Assembly (NCBI RefSeq): GCF_022531965.1
Contig: NZ_CP092831.1
Span: 958,001-1,022,000, forward strand
DNA: 64,000 bases
Reading direction: 5' to 3'
From: Paenibacillus peoriae
Lineage (GTDB): Bacteria; Bacillota; Bacilli; Paenibacillales; Paenibacillaceae
Position numbers and translations under genes: made by a program. Positions 1 through 9,227 of the stretch are shown here, piece by piece. How positions within the stretch are numbered: position 1 is the stretch's first letter; every line of letters starts with the position of its first letter. The notes under the pieces were generated by a model that was not told where the DNA came from, searched no databases, and saw only the letters and a program-made list of their open reading frames with translations.

Positions 1-53
1 GCACTTACAAAACAATTTTCAAAAAATGGTTTGGCGAGGAGCCAAAAGAATAA
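1..53 (+). CDS. C-terminal end of an amino-acid ABC transporter substrate-binding protein (partial)
   Basis: Only the last 16 codons are present, read in the third frame and ending TAA at 51-53. The peptide ends FKKWFGEEPKE, a common ending of family 3 extracellular solute-binding proteins. The following genes are the permease and ATPase of a polar amino-acid ABC transporter, so this is most likely the binding lipoprotein of the same operon. The start lies outside the window. Confidence 0.6.
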   Translation, partial: TYKTIFKKWFGEEPKE

Positions 54-138
54 CGTAAGCCTGTTAGAGGCGTCTGGCTCCAGTCTTGGCTTTCATGCTG
101 ACATGGGGCCACTCGTCTGAAAGAAGGGAATATAACCA

Positions 139-786
139 ATGCTTGAATTAATGTGGGAGAACGTCCCTTTTTTATTAAAGGGTGCTTATTATACGCTATA
201 TATTACGATTGTCTCTATGTTTTTTGGCCTAATCATTGGTTTGGTTGTTGCTGTGGCCCGGTTGAAGGGGAATCGACCCGTTCGATGGCTGGCGCGCATG
301 TATGTATCGATCATTCGGGGAACGCCGGTTTTGGTGCAGATTGCGGTCATTTATTATGGACTGGATGATTATGGAATATCATTCGGATCGCTGACGGCTG
401 CTTGTTTAGCACTTAGTATTAATACAGGGGCGTACTTGTCGGAGACGTTCCGTGGAGCTATTTTAGCCGTACCCCAGGGACAGACTGAGGCAGCTTATGC
501 GACGGGAATGTCGCCCGGTCAAACGATGTGGCGTATTATTCTTCCTCAGGCGGTACGCATTGCAATTGCACCGATGGGGAATACATTTGTGGGTATGCTT
601 AAAGAAACATCGCTGGTGTCGGTGATCGGGGTCAGTGAATTGATGCGACAGGCACAGCTTTTACAAGCACAGTATTTGCGCTACATGCCGTTTCTGCTCG
701 AAATTGGCCTGATGTACTGGATTATGAGCATTGGATTCTCCGCTATACTGGAGCGGGTGGAAAAGCGTCTGGCTCGAGCTTATTAA
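139..786 (+). CDS. Polar amino-acid ABC transporter permease (HisM/GlnP family)
   Basis: A 215-residue integral membrane protein of the family that forms the transmembrane channel of polar amino-acid or cystine importers. It shows about five hydrophobic segments and the conserved cytoplasmic EAA loop (EAAYATGMSPGQTMWRIILP, about residues 115-134) that contacts the ATPase. The ATG follows AAGAAGGGA at a normal distance. It lies between the tail of a solute-binding protein and a matching ATPase, so the three form one importer. The substrate cannot be read from the sequence; cystine or another polar amino acid is plausible. Confidence 0.9.
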   Translation: MLELMWENVPFLLKGAYYTLYITIVSMFFGLIIGLVVAVARLKGNRPVRWLARMYVSIIRGTPVLVQIAVIYYGLDDYGISFGSLTAACLALSINTGAYLSETFRGAILAVPQGQTEAAYATGMSPGQTMWRIILPQAVRIAIAPMGNTFVGMLKETSLVSVIGVSELMRQAQLLQAQYLRYMPFLLEIGLMYWIMSIGFSAILERVEKRLARAY

Positions 787-800
787 GGTGGAGATGATAG

Positions 801-1550
801 ATGATGATAACAACAAACGGATTAGGTAAACGATTCGGACAGGTAGAGGTTCTGAAAAGCATTGATTTTCAGGTTGCCGCTCGTGAAATCGTCGTATTAC
901 TCGGCCCGAGCGGTTCAGGTAAAAGTACCTTGCTGCGCTGCCTGAACGGTCTAGAAGAGCTGTCTTCCGGCAAGTTTGAGGTGAATGGGATTGAGGTCGA
1001 TGCTACAGCTCCCGTTCGTATCCGCCAAGCAGCCATTCGTGATATTCGCAAACAGACGGGGATGGTGTTCCAGCAATTCAATCTGTATCCGCACAAAACC
1101 GCCATCGGCAATGTCATTGAAGGACTGCTGACCGTAAAAAAAATGCCGCGCGACAAGGCTATGTCCATCGGACAACGGTTGTTGGAGCGGGTGGGGTTAT
1201 CGGACAAGCAGGATGTACATCCTTCACGTCTGTCCGGTGGACAGCAGCAACGGGTAGCCATTGCGCGTGCGCTGGCGATGGACCCGACGATTATGCTGTT
1301 CGACGAGCCGACATCGGCGCTTGATCCCGAGCTGGTAGGGGAAGTGCTGGGTGTTATGCGAGAATTGGCTCAAGACGGGATGACGATGGTCGTGGTTACC
1401 CATGAGATGAAATTTGCTCGTGAGGTGGCGGACAAGGTCGTATTTATGGCAGATGGTATCATTTTGGAGGAGGCAGCGCCACAGGCGTTTTTTGATACTC
1501 CCCAGCATGAGAGAACACAGAAATTTTTACGCCAAATCAGTGAATTTTAA
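801..1550 (+). CDS. Polar amino-acid ABC transporter ATP-binding protein
   Basis: A 249-residue ATPase that powers the upstream permease. Walker A (GPSGSGKST, about residues 35-43), the Q-loop, the signature LSGGQQQR (144-151), Walker B (IMLFDEP, 164-170) and the switch histidine (VVVTHEM) are all intact. Length and motifs are typical of the GlnQ/HisP family. It starts 14 bases after the permease stop behind AAGGTGGAG, so it is cotranscribed and probably translationally linked. Confidence 0.93.
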   Translation: MMITTNGLGKRFGQVEVLKSIDFQVAAREIVVLLGPSGSGKSTLLRCLNGLEELSSGKFEVNGIEVDATAPVRIRQAAIRDIRKQTGMVFQQFNLYPHKTAIGNVIEGLLTVKKMPRDKAMSIGQRLLERVGLSDKQDVHPSRLSGGQQQRVAIARALAMDPTIMLFDEPTSALDPELVGEVLGVMRELAQDGMTMVVVTHEMKFAREVADKVVFMADGIILEEAAPQAFFDTPQHERTQKFLRQISEF

Positions 1551-1604
1551 AATAAGATCGAGGATGAATCATAGATTATTAAAATGGAAAGAAGGCCTTT
1601 GAAC

Positions 1605-2030
1605 ATGAAAGTATCTACAACTTGGCACGGCAAACGCGCGTTTACTTCGGAGGGACCATCCGGTTATTCTGTAGGGATGGATGCTACGGCGGCTTATGGC
1701 GGTGATGGTAAAGGAATGACACCCATGGAACTGCTATTGGCAGGTCTGGCAGGATGTATGGGTATCGATATCACAATGATTTTGGATCGTTTCTTGTCAG
1801 ACATTACTCGCATTGATATTGACGCAGAAGGTACGCGCAAGGAAGAAACGCCGACAGGCTTTACAGCGATTGATCTGACATTCCACGTAGATGGAGATAT
1901 TCCGGATTACCGCGTATGGAAAGCAATTCAGATGGGTAAGGAAAAATATTGTGCCGTATCCGATTCCTTAAAAGCGGAAATTCGAATGCACCTCATTTTG
2001 AATGGAACCGAAGTACCCTATCCAGCATAA
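1605..2030 (+). CDS. OsmC/Ohr-family peroxide-reducing protein
   Basis: A 141-residue protein of the OsmC superfamily, thiol-dependent hydroperoxide reductases. The family's two reactive cysteines are visible at about C51 (LAGLAGCMGID) and C116 (KYCAVSDSL), with the glycine-rich start GDGKGMTPMELLL. The ATG at 1605 is preferred over the in-frame ATG at 1584 because the purine-rich GAAAGAAGG lies just before it. It follows the amino-acid transporter by 54 bases and is closed by a hairpin terminator, so it may be the last gene of that operon. Confidence 0.85.
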   Translation: MKVSTTWHGKRAFTSEGPSGYSVGMDATAAYGGDGKGMTPMELLLAGLAGCMGIDITMILDRFLSDITRIDIDAEGTRKEETPTGFTAIDLTFHVDGDIPDYRVWKAIQMGKEKYCAVSDSLKAEIRMHLILNGTEVPYPA

Positions 2031-2048
2031 GTGTTGAAGAATAGTGAA

Positions 2049-2089
2049 AGAGAGTCAGCCTGTGTTATGTACAGGAGGCTCTCTTTTTT
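2049..2089 (+). terminator. Rho-independent terminator after the OsmC gene
   Basis: AGAGAG and CCTGT on the left pair with ACAGG and CTCTCT on the right, followed by a run of six T. Confidence 0.8.
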
Positions 2090-2213
2090 GTGTTATTTGA
2101 AAATATGACACGTAATGAAACTTTTTGTACTGTATTTTCGTTTAAAATAGAAATTGAAATATAAAAATGGGAAAATAAACCTATGTATGAAATGCATACA
2201 GGGGGAGGTTATA

Positions 2214-3452
2214 GTGAAACGAAAGCGCCTTATCATAATAGCAACTATTGTGGCTACAGTGCTCATCGTTATGGGTGTGACAACAAGATTACTATCTTTC
2301 ATGCAGAATCAAGTGGCTAATCCCCCGAATACCGTCCGACCCACAACTGCGATTGCAGCTGACGTTAAGGAAGAAACGAAGGAACAGGATGCTGCCACGC
2401 GTTTACTTCATTTTGTGGAGGCGAATGCAGAAAAGGTTTCGATTACGATTCTGAGAGATGGAAAAAAGCTGGCAGGCCAAGAAGAGAACCGGATGATGCC
2501 TTTGGCGAGCACCGTCAAAACGATCATTGCGATTGAATATGCCAAGCAAGCGGCGGTGGGTCAGATTAACCCGGATAAGAGAGTGAAGCTGATTTCGCTG
2601 GAAAGGTTTTATTTGCCAGGTTTGGATGGTGGTGCTCATGCGGCGTGGCTACAGGATATGGAAGCTAAAGGGCGGATACAGAATGAAACTGTATCTGTAC
2701 GCGAGGTTGCCAAGGGGATGATTCAATTCAGTTCCAACGCCAATGCGGAGTATTTAATGGACAAACTGGGGTTGGAAGCGATCAATCGGACGAGAGCCAA
2801 CTTGGGTTTGCAAAATCATGATCCTATTTATCCTTTTGTATCCTCTATTCTGATTCCTTACGAACGTATGAAGGAGAGCCAAGGTGAGAATTGGAATAAT
2901 ACAAAGAATAATATTTCTGCCAAAGAAGCCATCCAGGCGATGTCTGACACGGAGTTTCGCCGATATGCCCGTGTGATTCATAACAAGCTGCGCCGTGATG
3001 TGAGTGGTTCTTACAAGAGAAACGCAGATATTAAGACCTGGTATGATCAGGATTATGACCGTATCAATACGGATCGTTTTATAGCTTCAACGACAGCCGA
3101 TTATGCCTTTTTAATGAGTAAGCTGAACCGCCGTCAAGGGTTCACAAAAGCTGAGCAAAAGTTATTGTCCGAGGTCATGGAGAAACCTCTTATGGTTCTT
3201 CCTGAAAACCAGCAATTTCTGAAACATACTGGGCAAAAAGGTGGCTCCACAGCTTACGTTTTGACACTGGCCATGTATGCGACAGATAAGGAAGGGCATT
3301 TGACAGAGCTAGCTGTCTTTTTTAACGATTTGGATCCTAACACAAATGCCAGCTTGCCTGAGATGATAAATGATTTTAAAAAGAGATTACTACATGATAA
3401 ATCGTTTACAAAAGAAATTAATCAGCGTATCGGTGTACAGGTGAGAAGGTAA
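2214..3452 (+). CDS. Membrane-anchored serine hydrolase of the beta-lactamase/penicillin-binding fold
   Basis: About 412 residues with one N-terminal hydrophobic anchor (about residues 6-22) and an extracytoplasmic class A beta-lactamase-like domain. Catalytic signatures are an SxxK (S99-T-V-K102), an SxN-type element (SSN, about 173-175) and a KTG-like HTGQKGGS near residue 340. The GTG at 2214 is chosen because GGGGGAGG lies five bases upstream; an in-frame ATG at 2154 has no ribosome site. Such proteins may be cell-wall peptidases, esterases or true beta-lactamases; the sequence does not decide. It is transcribed alone. Confidence 0.75.
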   Translation: MKRKRLIIIATIVATVLIVMGVTTRLLSFMQNQVANPPNTVRPTTAIAADVKEETKEQDAATRLLHFVEANAEKVSITILRDGKKLAGQEENRMMPLASTVKTIIAIEYAKQAAVGQINPDKRVKLISLERFYLPGLDGGAHAAWLQDMEAKGRIQNETVSVREVAKGMIQFSSNANAEYLMDKLGLEAINRTRANLGLQNHDPIYPFVSSILIPYERMKESQGENWNNTKNNISAKEAIQAMSDTEFRRYARVIHNKLRRDVSGSYKRNADIKTWYDQDYDRINTDRFIASTTADYAFLMSKLNRRQGFTKAEQKLLSEVMEKPLMVLPENQQFLKHTGQKGGSTAYVLTLAMYATDKEGHLTELAVFFNDLDPNTNASLPEMINDFKKRLLHDKSFTKEINQRIGVQVRR

Positions 3453-3492
3453 CGCAGCTAAACGCTACGGTATAATACAGCGTTTAGCTGCG
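3453..3492. terminator. Perfect inverted repeat between convergent genes
   Basis: Two 14-base arms (CGCAGCTAAACGCT and its complement) flank a 12-base loop between the convergent serine hydrolase and iron permease genes. It lacks a T-run on either side, so bidirectional termination is likely but not certain. Confidence 0.55.
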
Positions 3493-3515
3493 ATGCGCAA
3501 CTCCTTATCCTCATC

Positions 3516-4493
3516 CTATCCGCTGCCTTTCTGTTTGCGTTCCCGTAGTAATAGATACAAAAAATATGGCGCGCCAATGACGGCTGTCACGATGCCAGCG
3601 GGAATTTCGAGCGGCGGCTTCAGACCCCGTCCGAGCGCGTCGGAGAGGACGAGAATCAGCGCGCCGATCATCGCCGAGCCGGGCAATAGATAGCGGTGGC
3701 GATTGCCAAATAACCGTCGTGCCAGATGCGGTGCCAGCAGTCCGATAAATCCGATGGAGCCGATGGCAGCGACACAGGAGGCAGCCAAGGCGACTGACAC
3801 GGCTAGCAGTCCTGTACGCACACGCTTCACGCTAAGTCCCAGCCCAGCAGAGCTTTCCTCATCTAGGCTCATAATATCCAGCTTGCGCTGTAGTGCATAG
3901 GCGAGAGGTAGTAACACGATTAACCACGGCAGTAGCCCATACACTTCGTCCCAGCCTTTGCCCCACAGACTTCCAGCTAGCCAAGTGAGCGTGTCGCTGG
4001 CTTCGAGTGGATACTTGACCAGTATATAGTCGGTCGCAGCCTGAAAAATAGCGCCCACCGCCAGTCCGGTCAAGGCTAGCATGTTGGGACGCATGCCTCC
4101 CTTCATCGAAAGCTGTACGAGCAACAGTGCTGCTAGCCCGGCACCGACAAAGGCGGCTACAGGCAACAGCGCCACTGGGGATGAGGGGAGCAGTACGATG
4201 ACGAGAACCGCCGCAAAGCCGGCCCCTTTGGATACACCTACCACATCTGGTGAGGCTAGCGGGTTGCGGATCATGCCTTGCAGCAGAACACCGGCCACTG
4301 CCAGCCCAGCTCCGGCCATGATGGCCAGCAGGCCGCGCGGCAGCCGATAATGGTGAACGATGAACCAGGAAGAGGCATTCCGGTCAGTCAGAGCCGCGAT
4401 CAGCTCAGCGGGCGTAATGTAGGTGCTGCCTACGCCTATAGCTATAAAAGCAACACTCAGCATGAGCGCGAGTAAAATCCACAGTTTTTTCAT
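3516..4493 (-). CDS. Iron-siderophore ABC transporter permease (FecD/FhuG type)
   Basis: A 325-residue polytopic membrane protein of the FecCD family, one half of an iron(III)-siderophore channel. It carries the family signatures RLPRGLLAIMAGAGLAVAG (about 48-66), RNPLASPDVVG and the ATPase-contacting stretch GFIGLLAPHLARRLFG. Its start overlaps the stop of the preceding permease gene by four bases (ATGA), showing translational coupling. No ATPase gene follows, so the importer must borrow one from elsewhere. Confidence 0.9.
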   Translation of the reverse strand: MKKLWILLALMLSVAFIAIGVGSTYITPAELIAALTDRNASSWFIVHHYRLPRGLLAIMAGAGLAVAGVLLQGMIRNPLASPDVVGVSKGAGFAAVLVIVLLPSSPVALLPVAAFVGAGLAALLLVQLSMKGGMRPNMLALTGLAVGAIFQAATDYILVKYPLEASDTLTWLAGSLWGKGWDEVYGLLPWLIVLLPLAYALQRKLDIMSLDEESSAGLGLSVKRVRTGLLAVSVALAASCVAAIGSIGFIGLLAPHLARRLFGNRHRYLLPGSAMIGALILVLSDALGRGLKPPLEIPAGIVTAVIGAPYFLYLLLRERKQKGSG

Positions 4494-5494
4494 CGTGAAG
4501 CCCTCCCGTTCTTATGCGCTAGATATAAAAAGAAGGGCGCGCCCACCAGTGCGGTTACAATGCCAACGGGCGATTCATAAGGAAATGCAATAAATCGTCC
4601 AAGCACGTCTGCATAGGTCAGCAGAAGACCTCCGCAGATTGCAGACAGGGGGATGATCCGTCTGTAATTGTCGCCTGTAAACATCTTGATGATATTCGGT
4701 ACCATCAGGCCCAAAAAGCCGATGGACCCGGCTACCGCTATGGCAGAGCCTGCCAGCATAATCACTGAGGCCGAGGCCAGTAGGCGGACAAGACGTACGT
4801 TTTGTCCCAATCCCTGTGCGACCTCCGTCCCGAGGCTCAGCACAGATAGCGAAGGGGCTAGCGCCAGTGCAAGAATCATACCCACGGCAAACCATGGCAG
4901 CACCAGACGCGTGTCGGCCCATGTGGACCCGTCGATGGCTCCGGCGAGCCAATACAGCACATCAGATATTTGCTCGTTAAACACGAGCAGTCCCTGGGTG
5001 ATGGAGGCCAGCAGCAGATGCACGGCCATCCCGGCTAGGGCCAGCTTGACCGGCGTCATGCCCGCCGTTCCGGCCAGCGCATATACGAAGGAGCCGCCTG
5101 CGATGGCCCCGGCGAAAGCAAAATAAATGCTGCCGGACGATCCGATATTCGGCAGCAGCACGACGGACAGCACGACAGCCAGCGAAGCGCCTGAGCTGAC
5201 CCCGAATACCTGCGGCGAAGCCAGCGGGTTGCGTGTGATGGCCTGCATCAGGGCTCCTGCCACGGCAAGCCCGGCCCCGACGATTAGGCCAATAACGGCA
5301 CGCGGTAGGCGGACCGTCAAGACAATGAGCTGATCCTTGGACGGGTGCTCGGTGAACAGCGCAGTCAGCATGGTGGGGATGTCCATCCTGACTGGGCCAA
5401 TCGCCACGCTGAGTAGCAATCCAGCCAGCAACGCAGCGATAAGTGCAAAGAAGACCGGCTTATTCAGCCGGTCGCGTGAGGCTTGTCCGATCAA
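4490..5494 (-). CDS. Iron-siderophore ABC transporter permease (FecC/FhuB type)
   Basis: A 334-residue FecCD-family membrane protein that would pair with the next permease to form the channel. Signatures include RLPRAVIGLIVGAGLAVAGA, RNPLASPQVFGV and GFLGLMVPNIIK. The start is a TTG whose bases overlap the stop of the binding-protein gene, so translation is coupled to that gene. It is the middle gene of a three-gene Fur-type operon. Confidence 0.9.
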   Translation of the reverse strand: MIGQASRDRLNKPVFFALIAALLAGLLLSVAIGPVRMDIPTMLTALFTEHPSKDQLIVLTVRLPRAVIGLIVGAGLAVAGALMQAITRNPLASPQVFGVSSGASLAVVLSVVLLPNIGSSGSIYFAFAGAIAGGSFVYALAGTAGMTPVKLALAGMAVHLLLASITQGLLVFNEQISDVLYWLAGAIDGSTWADTRLVLPWFAVGMILALALAPSLSVLSLGTEVAQGLGQNVRLVRLLASASVIMLAGSAIAVAGSIGFLGLMVPNIIKMFTGDNYRRIIPLSAICGGLLLTYADVLGRFIAFPYESPVGIVTALVGAPFFLYLAHKNGRASR

Positions 5495-6471
5495 TGGGAG
5501 CCGTCTCCTTTACTTTGCGCGGGATACAGAAGCGAAATGGCTTGCTCCAGTATTTTCTCGGCTGAGCCGAGTCCACGGTACCGGGTCCATAGTGCCCGGT
5601 TTACTTCGTAAACTTCCCCTTTTTTGACGGCTGTAATGTTTTGCCAAAGCGGGTTTTGCTTCCATTCCGCAATCAGCTTCTCGTCGGCTTCCACCAAAAA
5701 GATCACATCAGGATCCGCTTGTGAAATCTGTTCAAGCGTAAGCTTGACGGTAGGTTCGCTTGTATTTTGAAGGGCGTTGTGGATACCTGCTTGCTCCAGC
5801 AGTTGTCCATCAAAGGATGAAGCGCCGTGAGCCGATAGTGAATCAGAACGGAATACCCCTAGCAATACGCTGCGTGGCTCACCAGCTTTGATGCCTTCTT
5901 TCAACTTTTCCATTGTAGCTTTATGCGCCGCGAGAATTTGCTCGCCTTTTTCCTTCTCACCCAACGCATCGGCGATGACACTGAAGGATGCCAGGTTTTG
6001 TTCATAGGAGGAATTTCGGCTCTTTAGAACAATGGTCGGAGCAATCTCGCTTAGTTCTTTGTATATGCTTTTATGACGATTCAGATCGGCAATAATCAAA
6101 TCCGGCTTCAAGGAGCTGATCGTCTCCAGGTTGGGCTGTTTGCGCGTGCCTACTGGTGTGAAGTCGATTTTCTTGCCGAGCAGCCCATCAATATCATCGT
6201 CATTTTCCTGAGCTATGCCGACAGGTGTTACGCCCAGTTGGGTTGTAGCATCGACAAAAGAGAATTCCAAGGTTACGATTCTTTTGGGTGTACCCGTAAC
6301 TTTGGTTTCTCCCATCTCATGTTTAATCATTCGAGTGTCGCCTGTTGCTTGAGGTGCTGCTGCGCTGTTATCTTGTGACTGGCTTCCACATCCCGCCATA
6401 ATGACCGTCAGTAGTGCCAGGATCACTGCAAGCAGCATGCCTGTGCACAGTGGTTGTTTCGGTGTTGCCAT
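5491..6471 (-). CDS. Iron(III)-citrate/siderophore ABC transporter substrate-binding lipoprotein
   Basis: A 326-residue lipoprotein with signal peptide and lipobox IMAGC (C28), followed by a periplasmic-binding-type (Fhu/Fec fold) domain. The opening RIVTLEFSFVDA and GVTPVGIAQENDDDIDGL resemble ferric-dicitrate binding proteins of the FecB/YfmC group more than hydroxamate binders; that substrate is an inference. It captures ferric chelate at the membrane surface and delivers it to the two downstream permeases. A perfect Fur-type box lies about 40 bases upstream of its start. Confidence 0.85.
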   Translation of the reverse strand: MATPKQPLCTGMLLAVILALLTVIMAGCGSQSQDNSAAAPQATGDTRMIKHEMGETKVTGTPKRIVTLEFSFVDATTQLGVTPVGIAQENDDDIDGLLGKKIDFTPVGTRKQPNLETISSLKPDLIIADLNRHKSIYKELSEIAPTIVLKSRNSSYEQNLASFSVIADALGEKEKGEQILAAHKATMEKLKEGIKAGEPRSVLLGVFRSDSLSAHGASSFDGQLLEQAGIHNALQNTSEPTVKLTLEQISQADPDVIFLVEADEKLIAEWKQNPLWQNITAVKKGEVYEVNRALWTRYRGLGSAEKILEQAISLLYPAQSKGDGSH

Positions 6472-6509
6472 ATATTATCCCCCGTTCCAAGTATGCTTAC
6501 CAGAGAAAC

Positions 6510-6524
6510 TGATAATCATTATCA
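6510..6524. promoter_or_regulatory. Fur box of the ferric-citrate-type operon
   Basis: TGATAATCATTATCA is a perfect 7-1-7 Fur palindrome. It lies 39 bases upstream of the binding-protein start on the minus strand, where Fur binding would block transcription when iron is plentiful. Confidence 0.88.
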
Positions 6525-6604
6525 ATCAACTAACTGATGATCATTCTAGCAATCGGGAAGGAGGACGTAAATAATGTGGTCATTTAAACCGTTTTGATCG
6601 ATTA

Positions 6605-6621
6605 AATGAATTAAATTCATT
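6605..6621. promoter_or_regulatory. 17-bp AT-rich palindrome between response regulator and iron operon
   Basis: AATGAATTAAATTCATT is a perfect palindrome with 7-base arms. It is downstream of the response regulator and upstream of the Fur box. It could be an activator site for the iron operon; its AT richness makes chance occurrence possible. Confidence 0.3.
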
Positions 6622-6671
6622 AAAATTACGAATAAGAGGAGGGAGAAGTACCGACATCAGAGATGGATGGT

Positions 6672-7400
6672 TTATGCATCTCCCCGCTGTCGGCGATAGA
6701 TACGCTCTGGTCTGCCAACGGTTCCGTACACCTGATCGTGGTGCGCATCGCCACTTTCCACTAAGTACTCCAGATACCTTCTGGCTGTAGAACGGCTCAT
6801 ACCCAGCTCAATTCCCACTGTACCTGTAGTCACCTCACCCCGTCGATTCAGGAGATCTAGCACTTTGTCGCAAGTCACTTTATCGATGCCTTTGGCCCAT
6901 AGTTCTCCAACTCCGTTCCCTGCCATCCGACCGGTGCCCACGCTTTGAAGCAAACTGTCAATTTCCGATTGCTCCACCGTGGATTGTTCTTCCTGCCATG
7001 TTGTGACTTGTCGCCGAAACCGGGCGTATTCCTTCAAGGTAGCACGCAATCTCTCAAATACAAGCGGCTTCACGATAAAATCAAACACGCCTGCACGAAC
7101 GGCTTGTACCACTGTTTCAGCTTCTTTGGCGGCAGTCAGCATAACAACATCTGTACCCGGATAGTGTTGCTTGATGAACGATAGCAGGGTTAGACCATCC
7201 GTATCAGGAAAATAAACATCCAGCACGACTAGAGGAGGACGAAGTACGTCCAGTTGAAGTTTTGCCTCAAATTCGTTTGTCGCGATTGCACATACGGTGA
7301 ACCCATCCACCTTTTCAATAAATCGGCGGTTAATCTCCGCAATTCGCGGATCATCTTCAATAATAAGAACCTCAATGTCCGATAAAACCCGCTCATTCAT
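6672..7400 (-). CDS. Response regulator of the CitB/DcuR/CitT family
   Basis: A 242-residue two-component regulator. Residues 1-125 form the receiver, with acidic pocket EDD (15-17), phospho-acceptor Asp61 (VVLDVYFPDTDG) and conserved Lys in FIVKPL. The C-terminal part holds a winged-helix DNA-binding region (TVGIELGMSRSTARRYLEYL). The ATG at 7400 is chosen over upstream in-frame starts because AAAGGAG lies nine bases before it; it then overlaps the kinase stop by eight bases (ATGAATGA). The family usually controls uptake of citrate or C4-dicarboxylates; no such carrier is adjacent. Confidence 0.88.
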   Translation of the reverse strand: MNERVLSDIEVLIIEDDPRIAEINRRFIEKVDGFTVCAIATNEFEAKLQLDVLRPPLVVLDVYFPDTDGLTLLSFIKQHYPGTDVVMLTAAKEAETVVQAVRAGVFDFIVKPLVFERLRATLKEYARFRRQVTTWQEEQSTVEQSEIDSLLQSVGTGRMAGNGVGELWAKGIDKVTCDKVLDLLNRRGEVTTGTVGIELGMSRSTARRYLEYLVESGDAHHDQVYGTVGRPERIYRRQRGDA

Positions 7401-9066
7401 GGGCGTAATCTCCTTTTGCATCATTACTCGTATCAGTTCTTTGTAAAGGAATGTATACCTCAAAAATACTTCCACCACCAGGCCGTTCGTGTACTTCTAT
7501 AGAGCCGCCCATTCGTTCAGTGTACTCCAGCACGAGAGCAAGGCCATATCCATGTCCAGCTTCTGCTTTGGTCGAAGCTCCTCTGACAAACAGCTTTTCT
7601 TGGATATCGTCCGAAATTCCCGATCCGTTATCTGCAACTTCGACGATGATGGCTTCAGTCGTTTCTTCAAGCCGGAACCAGACCTGTCCGTCAGAGATGG
7701 AGGACATCGCAACAGCTTCCATGGCATTGTCCAGCAGGTTTCCGACTACGGAAGCGAGAAAGGACCACTCCAACGTAGGAGACTGGGTTGAGAATGCTCC
7801 TTTAATATCAGAATGGAGTAAGATCCCTTTTTCCAGCGCCTGTTTCTTCTTGCCGATCAGTAGGCTGGCGATGATTGAATCGGGCAGGAGAGCAGTGGCA
7901 ATCGGCCTGTGTACACGATATTCCTCTGATTCCTGGGTGATAAAGTCCACCGCTTCGTCATAACACTCCAACTGAATCAGGCCGGATATGAGATACAGCC
8001 GATTGGCGTATTCGTGTGTTTGTGATCGCAGTACTTCCGCATAATCTTTGACCTCTGTCAACTGTTGTGTCATTCGGAGCAGTTCGGTCTTGTCACGCAG
8101 ACTGGCAACTGTTCCCATGATGCGACCGGAACGATCCTGGATCGGCACACGGCTGACGACTACAGTTCGCTGCTGGACCTCAATTTCCTTATTCCATATG
8201 TACTGTCCCTGATCTGGCCCCATCGTTGAATGCTCTACTGTGTAATCGGCAACAAGCATATCAACCAGTACATCCGGAACACCAGTCAAGTGACGAAGGT
8301 CGCATCCGTAGATAGAGGTTTCCGGTGGGAGTCCGATCAAACGAGCTGCCTGTGGATTGGCAAGTGTGATTTGTCCGTTACTATTTACCGCGATAATCCC
8401 TTCGCCGATGGACTCAATAATGGCTTGCTTTTCCTGGTACAACCGTCCGATCTCCACTGGATCCAGTCCATGCAGTGCGCGGCGTACCCGTTGCGCTATA
8501 ATCAGGCTTCCCAATATGCCGATCATCAGAGCACCCACCATTAACCAGAGCCATGCATATGTGTATGTACGAATATTTTGCTGCACATCTGTCATTAAAA
8601 AACCTACAGAGACGAGCCCGATGGCCTTACCTTGCTGATCATAAACGGCTGTTTTGGCGCGTATTGACGGTCCAAGAGAGCCCGTCGATTCAGTGATCAA
8701 GGACTGCCCTTGCAGTACCTTATCATTCATGGGGTCTATCATAGGCGTGCCGATGCGCTCCGGGTTTACATGCCACTGCCGGATGAGATGACGATCAGCA
8801 ATAGTAATAAAATCAGCTCCGCTGCTGGCTTGGACGGGCTTTATGGCCTCGTTGATACGCGAACGCAATTGCGTCGTCTCGGTCCGCTCCAGAGCGTCTC
8901 TGACCTGCGCATCTACGGCGAGGGTATTGGCGACGGTTAGCGCCCTTTTTCCGATTTCATCATATAGAGCGGAGGTGATCATATATCGAAAGGATAATCC
9001 CAACAGCCCGGTAACTACCAGTACTAAAAGGGATATAAATACTATAAGTTTTGTCTGAAAACGCAC
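7393..9066 (-). CDS. Sensor histidine kinase of the CitA/DcuS family
   Basis: A 557-residue membrane kinase: TM1 (about 7-29), an extracellular Cache/PAS sensing domain (about 35-165), TM2 (172-193), a cytoplasmic PAS (about 212-325), a dimerisation region with phospho-acceptor His351 in RSQTHEYANRLYLISGLIQL, and a C-terminal ATPase domain with N-box LASVVGNLLDNAMEAV and DNGSGIS. The His motif is characteristic of citrate and dicarboxylate sensors. The start is a GTG behind GGTGAAGG. It phosphorylates the regulator encoded just downstream. Confidence 0.9.
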   Translation of the reverse strand: MRFQTKLIVFISLLVLVVTGLLGLSFRYMITSALYDEIGKRALTVANTLAVDAQVRDALERTETTQLRSRINEAIKPVQASSGADFITIADRHLIRQWHVNPERIGTPMIDPMNDKVLQGQSLITESTGSLGPSIRAKTAVYDQQGKAIGLVSVGFLMTDVQQNIRTYTYAWLWLMVGALMIGILGSLIIAQRVRRALHGLDPVEIGRLYQEKQAIIESIGEGIIAVNSNGQITLANPQAARLIGLPPETSIYGCDLRHLTGVPDVLVDMLVADYTVEHSTMGPDQGQYIWNKEIEVQQRTVVVSRVPIQDRSGRIMGTVASLRDKTELLRMTQQLTEVKDYAEVLRSQTHEYANRLYLISGLIQLECYDEAVDFITQESEEYRVHRPIATALLPDSIIASLLIGKKKQALEKGILLHSDIKGAFSTQSPTLEWSFLASVVGNLLDNAMEAVAMSSISDGQVWFRLEETTEAIIVEVADNGSGISDDIQEKLFVRGASTKAEAGHGYGLALVLEYTERMGGSIEVHERPGGGSIFEVYIPLQRTDTSNDAKGDYAHE

Positions 9067-9227
9067 ATGCCTTCACCGCCGTTAAACAAAATATAGGAGG
9101 AACGAATCAGCCGATAATCTCCTCCATACGATCCATTTTACTGCATTACAGAAACGCCCGCACTTTTATTCTATCGAAAGAATGGTCTATAATAGAAATA
9201 GTTACATAATACGAGGAGGAACATAAT

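Noticed and set aside
869..1508. Minus-strand frames opposite the first ABC ATPase
   Set aside because: All ATPase motifs are on the plus strand; the opposite frames are shadows.
4081..5627. Several plus-strand open frames of 65-150 codons opposite the iron permease genes
   Set aside because: They lie fully inside convincing minus-strand permease genes, have Ala/Thr/Ser/Pro-rich compositions typical of antisense frames and no ribosome sites.
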